NCBI GenBank assembly: GCA_964424125.1
Contig: CAYRHS010000132.1
Span: 1 to 9,023 of the forward strand
DNA from: CAYRHS01 sp964424125
Lineage (GTDB): Bacteria > Actinomycetota > Acidimicrobiia > IMCC26256 > JAOSJL01
Length of the DNA stretch: 9,023 nucleotides
Direction: 5' to 3'
The number at the start of each line of letters is the position of its first letter. The first letter of the stretch is position 1. Shown here in pieces: positions 5,430-9,023 of the stretch. The notes under the pieces are model-generated. The model had not been told where the DNA came from. It saw only the letters and a program-made list of their open reading frames with translations, and searched no databases. The translations under genes and the position numbers were made by a program.

Positions 5430-6697
5430 CCTCGACGAGCAGGCGCTTCGCCGGTCCGGCGCTCGTCGTGCTGGTCGGCACCGCGGTCACCGCGGTGGCG
5501 GCTGCGCTCCGCTCGATGTCAGGGCGACACACCGTCGAGCTCGTGGCGATCGGCGTGGGCGCGGCCCTGGCCGCGGGAGCGATCGGAGCGTTCGTTCTTC
5601 GGCTGCTGCGTCGGAAGGCGCTGGCGGTTCAGGTCGCGACCGTCGCGCTGACCGCCGTCGGGGCGGTGGGCCTGGGCGCGTGGGTCGCGGCGCGGGCCAT
5701 GTTCATCTCGGGTCACGACGCGGCCACGCTCGACGTGGTGATGATCGCCGCGGGGACGGCTGGCGTCGTGGCCGCGCTCGCGCTCGGTGATCGGGTGGCG
5801 CGCGCGAGCGACGCCCTCGCCGATCGCGCCCGGAGCCTCGGCGCCTCCTCGAGCCCGGCAAACGGCTCCGAACGCGACCAACGAAGCCCTGCTCCTGCGG
5901 AGCTCGCGCGCCTGGAGCACGAGCTCGACGAGACGAGCACGCGCCTCGAGGAGGCGCGACGCCGGGAGCGGGCGATGGAACAGTCGCGTCGGGAGCTCAT
6001 CGCATGGGTGAGTCACGACCTGCGCACGCCCCTCGCGGGTATCCGCGCCATGACCGAGGCGCTCGAGGACGGCGTGGTCGCCGACCCGGCCACCGTCGCG
6101 AGCTACCACGCGGCCCTGCGGACCGAGACCGACCGGCTCTCCGGCCTGGTCGATGATCTTTTCGAGCTGAGCCGGGCGGAAGCGGGCGTGCTGCGACTCC
6201 AGCACGAGCGCGTCTCGCTCGGTGACCTGGTGTCGGATGCGCTCGCCGGCGCGATGCCCGTGGCCGATGCTAAGGGCGTGCGCCTCGTCGGCCATCTCGA
6301 CGGACCGGCGCCGGACCTCACCTGCTCCGCGCCCGACGTCCTCCGCGTGCTGCGGAACCTCCTCGAGAACGCGATCCGGCACACGCCGAGCGACGGCACG
6401 GTCGTCGTCGAGGCCGGGATGGACGAGTCCGGGCCCGGCGCGTTCTTCTCGGTGGTCGACTCGGGCGGCGGCATCCCCGAGCCCGATCTCGAGCGGGTCT
6501 TCGACACCGCGTACCGGGCCGATCCGGCGCGCACACCGGGCGGAGGCGCCGGGCTGGGCCTCACGATCGCCCGCGGGCTCGTCGAGGCCCACCGAGGCGA
6601 GATCTCGGTGCGCAACGACAACGGAGGCGCCCGGTTCACGGTCCGCCTCCCCCTCGACGCGGGCGAAGAGCCGACCGCGGAGGCCACACCCGCGTGA
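5399..6697 (+). CDS. Intramembrane-type sensor histidine kinase
   Basis: The product has 432 residues. Four hydrophobic segments (about 19-37, 47-70, 74-100 and 111-129) are joined by very short loops, so there is no room for an extracellular sensor domain. A coiled-coil-prone linker at about 165-200 leads to the dimerisation and phosphoacceptor helix IAWVSHDLRTPLAGI (201-215), where H206 is the phosphorylated histidine. The ATP-binding domain has an N box LRNLLENAIRHTP (318-330), a G1 box DSGGGIPE (354-361), VFDTAYRAD and a G2 box GGGAGLGLTIARGL (381-394). All catalytic motifs are intact. It should autophosphorylate and pass the phosphate to the response regulator encoded just before it. The start is ATG 5399, preceded by AGGAGG; the 31-bp overlap with the regulator implies translational coupling. 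The four-helix sensor suggests detection of an envelope or membrane signal, not a bound periplasmic ligand. Confidence 0.95.
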   Translation: MGCGVPTRSLTSTSRRFAGPALVVLVGTAVTAVAAALRSMSGRHTVELVAIGVGAALAAGAIGAFVLRLLRRKALAVQVATVALTAVGAVGLGAWVAARAMFISGHDAATLDVVMIAAGTAGVVAALALGDRVARASDALADRARSLGASSSPANGSERDQRSPAPAELARLEHELDETSTRLEEARRRERAMEQSRRELIAWVSHDLRTPLAGIRAMTEALEDGVVADPATVASYHAALRTETDRLSGLVDDLFELSRAEAGVLRLQHERVSLGDLVSDALAGAMPVADAKGVRLVGHLDGPAPDLTCSAPDVLRVLRNLLENAIRHTPSDGTVVVEAGMDESGPGAFFSVVDSGGGIPEPDLERVFDTAYRADPARTPGGGAGLGLTIARGLVEAHRGEISVRNDNGGARFTVRLPLDAGEEPTAEATPA

Positions 6698-7710
6698 CCG
6701 CGGTCCTCGTCACCGGCGGCGCCGGGTTCGTCGGCTCGCACGTCGTCGAGAAGGCGGCCGCGGCGGGGATGCGGGTACGCGTCCTCGATCTCCGCACGCC
6801 GTCCCCAGAGCTCAGGGACGCGGCCGACGTCGAATGGGTACTGGGTGACGTCCGCGACGGGACCGTCGTCGACACGGCGCTCGACGGCGTGGACGCCGTC
6901 TGCCACCAGGCCGCTCGGGTCGGCCTCGGCCTCGACTTCGACGACGTCGAGGACTACGTCACCCACAACGACGTGGGCACCGCTGCTCTGCTCCGGGCGT
7001 TGCACCGACGAGGCGGTGTCGATCGCCTCGTGCTCGCGAGCAGCATGGTGGTGTACGGCGAGGGCCGGTACCACTGCGCGCGGCACGGGATCGTACAGGC
7101 GCCGCCCCGATCACGGGATCGACTCGATGCGGGCGAGTGGGAGCCGCCCTGTCCCGCGTGTGGCGCTCCGCTGTTCGCCGAGCCGGTCCCCGAGGACGCG
7201 ACGCTCGATCCACGGAACGTCTACGCGGCGACGAAGCTGCACCAGGAACATCTCTGCCGGAGCTTCGGTCGCGAGCACGCCGTTCCCGTCACCGTGCTCC
7301 GGTACCACAACGTGTACGGCCCGCGGATGCCGCACGACACCCCGTACGCCGGGGTGGCCAGCATCTTCCGCAGCGCGTTGGCTCGGGGTGAGGCACCGCG
7401 GGTGTTCGAGGACGGCGCCCAGCGGCGGGACTTCGTCCACGTGCGCGACGTGGCCCGGGCGAACGTGCTCGCGCTCACCCGACCCGAAGCGCTCGACGAC
7501 ACGTGCAACGTCGCCAGTGGGACGCCTCGCACCGTGCTCGACCTCGCCGAAGCGCTCCATGCCGCTTTCGCGGAGGCCCCGGCCCCGAAGGTGGTCGGCG
7601 GCTACCGCCTCGGCGACGTTCGCCACGTCTTCGCGTCGACCGACCGGGCTCGAGCGCTCCTCGGCTTTGAGGCCGAGGAGCCCTTCGAGCAGGGCATCCT
7701 CGACTCCTGA
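6694..7710 (+). CDS. NAD-dependent sugar-nucleotide epimerase, dTDP-L-rhamnose 4-epimerase-like
   Basis: This 338-residue protein is an extended short-chain dehydrogenase/reductase. The dinucleotide-binding loop is LVTGGAGFVGSHV (5-17), GDVRD is at 51-55, the catalytic serine lies in LASSMVVYG (114-122), and the catalytic pair is Y177 and K181 in NVYAATK. Downstream are LRYHNVYGPRMP (202-213) and VFEDGAQRRDFVHVRDVARA (237-256), typical of this group. An insertion at about 127-165 carries HCARH (127-131) and CPACG (153-157), which look like metal ligands. The insertion with EPPCPACGAPL and the following PEDATLDPRNVYAATK recalls dTDP-L-rhamnose 4-epimerases, which interconvert dTDP-L-rhamnose and dTDP-6-deoxy-L-talose. 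Substrate assignment is from remembered family features only; another 4-epimerase or dehydratase is possible. The GTG start overlaps the kinase stop by GTGA, tying the enzyme to the two-component operon. Confidence 0.88.
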   Translation: MTAVLVTGGAGFVGSHVVEKAAAAGMRVRVLDLRTPSPELRDAADVEWVLGDVRDGTVVDTALDGVDAVCHQAARVGLGLDFDDVEDYVTHNDVGTAALLRALHRRGGVDRLVLASSMVVYGEGRYHCARHGIVQAPPRSRDRLDAGEWEPPCPACGAPLFAEPVPEDATLDPRNVYAATKLHQEHLCRSFGREHAVPVTVLRYHNVYGPRMPHDTPYAGVASIFRSALARGEAPRVFEDGAQRRDFVHVRDVARANVLALTRPEALDDTCNVASGTPRTVLDLAEALHAAFAEAPAPKVVGGYRLGDVRHVFASTDRARALLGFEAEEPFEQGILDS

Positions 7711-7717
7711 TTGATCA

Positions 7718-7766
7718 GTTGATGCGTTCATGGCGCGCGCTATGCGCGCGCCATGAACGCATCAAC
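7718..7766. terminator. Perfect 23-bp inverted repeat, probable bidirectional terminator
   Basis: Bases 7718-7740 and 7744-7766 are exact reverse complements around a 3-base loop (TAT). The loop-proximal part is alternating GC (GCGCGC) and the outer part is mixed sequence. It lies 7 bp after the epimerase stop and 9 bp after the stop of the convergent sortase, the expected place for a terminator used from both sides. There is no T-tract on either strand, so it is not a textbook intrinsic terminator, although U-tract-free hairpins are reported as terminators in actinobacteria. Confidence 0.75.
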
Positions 7767-7775
7767 GCGACGAAC

Positions 7776-8837
7776 TCAGTAGTTCCCCGGGAGCATGCGC
7801 TCCAGGTAGGTGTAGAAGACGAAGAGGCCGGCGAGGAAGGGCAGCACACCCGCGAGCCACACGTACCACTTGCGCCAGCGGTGGAAGGCGAACCACCAGA
7901 GCGCGCCGATGGCCGCGGCCAGCAGCCCGAAGAGCAACGTGTCGAGTCGGGACGAGCCCTCGCCCGAGAGCCCGGCCTCGTCGATCGTGCTCCGACCGGT
8001 CGAGAGGTTGGCATCGACCGAGGCGGGAACCGTCTCGGGGCTCTTCAGCGGGTTGAGCTTGCCGAACACGACGAGGCGCTGGGACGCGGAGTACTTGGGG
8101 TTGCAGGTCGTGAGCGTGATCATCGCGTCGCCCTCGACGACGCCCTTGTTCTCCACGTAGGTGTTCTCGCCCGGAGGTGCGAGCACGTCGATGGCCGTGG
8201 GCGCCACGACGGCCGTGCCGACCACCTCGTAGACGTAGGTTCCGGTGAGCGTCGTCGCGATGATCTCGTCGCCGTCCTCGAGCTTGTCGAGGTTGTGGAA
8301 CGGCTGCCCGTAGGTCGTTCGGTGGCCGGCGATCGCCGCGTTGCCGATCTCGCCGGGCAGCGGGGTCTCGGGGTAGTGGCCCGGTCCCTTGCGCAGGTCG
8401 GGGATGTCGATGCCCTCGACGGCGATGCGCTCGACGCCGATCGCGGGGAGCTCGAGCTTGAACGCGGCGTCGCCCTCGGCGACCGCCACCGGCTCGAGCG
8501 GGACGGCGACATCTCCCTCACCTGCGCCGCCACCGAGGTCGGCCTCGACCTGTGCGAGCTGGTCCTCGAACTGTCCCTGGAGGTCGTTCTGCGCGCGGGC
8601 CTCGTAGAAGCCCGTACCCCAGAGCTGGTAGGCGACGAAGAGCAGCACGAGGATGCCGAGCGTGATGAGCGCGCGCCCGATGAAACCCACCACGGTGCGC
8701 ACCGGCGAGGTCCCGGGCGGCTGGGGGGCAGGCGGAGCGGGCTCGTCGACCGGTGGGGGTGTGGATCCGCCACCGCCGCTGCTGCTCGTTCCCCGCAATG
8801 GGCGGGTGGGGGCCTCGACACCGTCCATGGGTGGCAC
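7776..8837 (-). CDS. Membrane-anchored sortase, class E-like, with extra C-terminal membrane helices
   Basis: The product is 353 residues from GTG 8837 (350 from ATG 8828). A Gly/Pro-rich cytoplasmic stretch (about 15-45) precedes a first membrane helix at about 49-71. A linker with QNDLQGQFEDQLAQVEADL follows, then the sortase domain at about 125-260. The catalytic triad is visible: H172 in AIAGHRTTYG, C245 in ITLTTCNPKYS and R254 in SASQRLVVFG. The Tyr in HRTTYG is a feature I associate with class E sortases. Two further helices at about 299-318 and 324-345 return the chain to the membrane; many class E enzymes lack one or both. It should anchor secreted proteins bearing a C-terminal sorting motif to peptidoglycan, though no substrate is encoded here. 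Start: GTG 8837 has TAGACT 6 nt upstream (leaderless pattern), while ATG 8828 has a GAGGTG just upstream; both are plausible. Confidence 0.93.
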   Translation of the reverse strand: MPPMDGVEAPTRPLRGTSSSGGGGSTPPPVDEPAPPAPQPPGTSPVRTVVGFIGRALITLGILVLLFVAYQLWGTGFYEARAQNDLQGQFEDQLAQVEADLGGGAGEGDVAVPLEPVAVAEGDAAFKLELPAIGVERIAVEGIDIPDLRKGPGHYPETPLPGEIGNAAIAGHRTTYGQPFHNLDKLEDGDEIIATTLTGTYVYEVVGTAVVAPTAIDVLAPPGENTYVENKGVVEGDAMITLTTCNPKYSASQRLVVFGKLNPLKSPETVPASVDANLSTGRSTIDEAGLSGEGSSRLDTLLFGLLAAAIGALWWFAFHRWRKWYVWLAGVLPFLAGLFVFYTYLERMLPGNY

Positions 8838-8843
8838 CTCGTG

Positions 8844-8849
8844 AGTCTA
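8844..8849 (-). promoter_or_regulatory. Candidate -10 box (TAGACT) for the sortase gene
   Basis: On the minus strand TAGACT (8849 down to 8844) fits TAnnnT and is followed by six bases (CACGAG) and then GTG 8837. This is the same geometry as the TACAGT-GTG arrangement at 3355-3367. No clear -35 element is seen. It supports a leaderless transcript starting at GTG 8837, but leaves open translation from ATG 8828. Confidence 0.4.
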
Positions 8850-9023
8850 TTCCGGCGAATGCGACGAACTGCTGCGGTCGTGGTCTCGCGGACCCCGACC
8901 GCGGATGCTCGTGTCGGTTCGACCCCCTGATCGAGCGATCCTTACACTTTTCGAGCAGGTTCCCCGGGGCTTGAGGGTCCGTTGCCACTCGCCGTGCGCT
9001 GCCACGCCGCTGTCTGCCTACTC
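8850..9023. other. Upstream non-coding stretch at the window edge
   Basis: I find no convincing gene in these 174 bases. Reading toward the sortase there is a GGGGAACC followed some 18 bases later by TGTAAGGAT (minus strand, around 8974-8939), which could be a second, weaker promoter, possibly for an ECF-type sigma factor because of the GGAAC. No tRNA or riboswitch pattern was recognised. The neighbouring gene beyond 9023 is not visible. Confidence 0.3.

Noticed and set aside
5519..6592. 357-codon minus-strand frame opposite the histidine kinase
   Set aside because: It is antisense to a gene with all kinase motifs intact, and its own sequence shows no domain.
6103..7086. 327-codon minus-strand frame opposite the kinase and epimerase
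   Set aside because: It is antisense to two secure genes and crosses their junction, with no recognisable family.
7719..8930. 403-codon plus-strand frame opposite the sortase
   Set aside because: It begins inside the palindrome, is the complement of a gene with a full sortase triad, and is a charge-rich, low-complexity shadow.
1..9023. CRISPR arrays, tRNA or rRNA genes, insertion sequences, attachment sites
   Set aside because: I found no regularly spaced repeats, no cloverleaf or rRNA-like stretch, no transposase motif and no terminal repeats or target duplications. The only strong inverted repeat is the one at 7718-7766.

Overview
The window is a 9.0 kb piece of high-GC DNA, almost certainly from an actinobacterium. 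The evidence is strong G/C bias at third codon positions, frequent GTG starts, 4-bp GTGA gene overlaps, a class E-like sortase, and a Tat-exported sulfite-oxidase-like enzyme fused to a cytochrome b membrane domain. An uncultured Acidimicrobiia-like lineage is possible, but the sequence alone does not fix the class. A 10-base run of N at 462-471 shows this is a draft or metagenome scaffold.

Layout: two divergent gene sets leave a short intergenic region at 3253-3366. Leftward (minus strand), in transcription order, are a family 2 glycosyltransferase (2611-3252), a DUF2064/TIGR04282 GT-A-fold transferase (1976-2614), a class I SAM methyltransferase (1383-1979), a membrane cytochrome b/molybdopterin oxidoreductase interrupted by the gap (189-1386), and the N-terminus of a small membrane protein (1-192). 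Rightward (plus strand) are a polytopic GT-C-like membrane protein with an HPPG motif (3367-4746), an OmpR/PhoB response regulator (4743-5429), an intramembrane-type histidine kinase (5399-6697), and an extended-SDR sugar-nucleotide epimerase resembling dTDP-L-rhamnose 4-epimerases (6694-7710). Six of the seven gene junctions are the same GTGA overlap, so each arm looks like one tight operon.

A separate minus-strand gene for a membrane sortase (7776-8837) converges on the epimerase. A perfect 23-bp inverted repeat (7718-7766) lies between them and probably acts as a shared terminator. The 186 bp upstream of the sortase (8838-9023) hold a candidate promoter and no supported gene.

How the genes may work together (inference): two or three sugar-transfer proteins, a sugar-nucleotide epimerase, a methyltransferase and a two-component system suggest regulated synthesis of a lipid-linked or envelope glycan. 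The molybdoenzyme is translationally coupled to the same set without an obvious biochemical link. That combination is the most promising candidate here for an incompletely described system. Three starts (3252 minus, 3367 plus, 8837 minus) have a TAnnnT box 6-7 nt upstream, which suggests leaderless transcripts.
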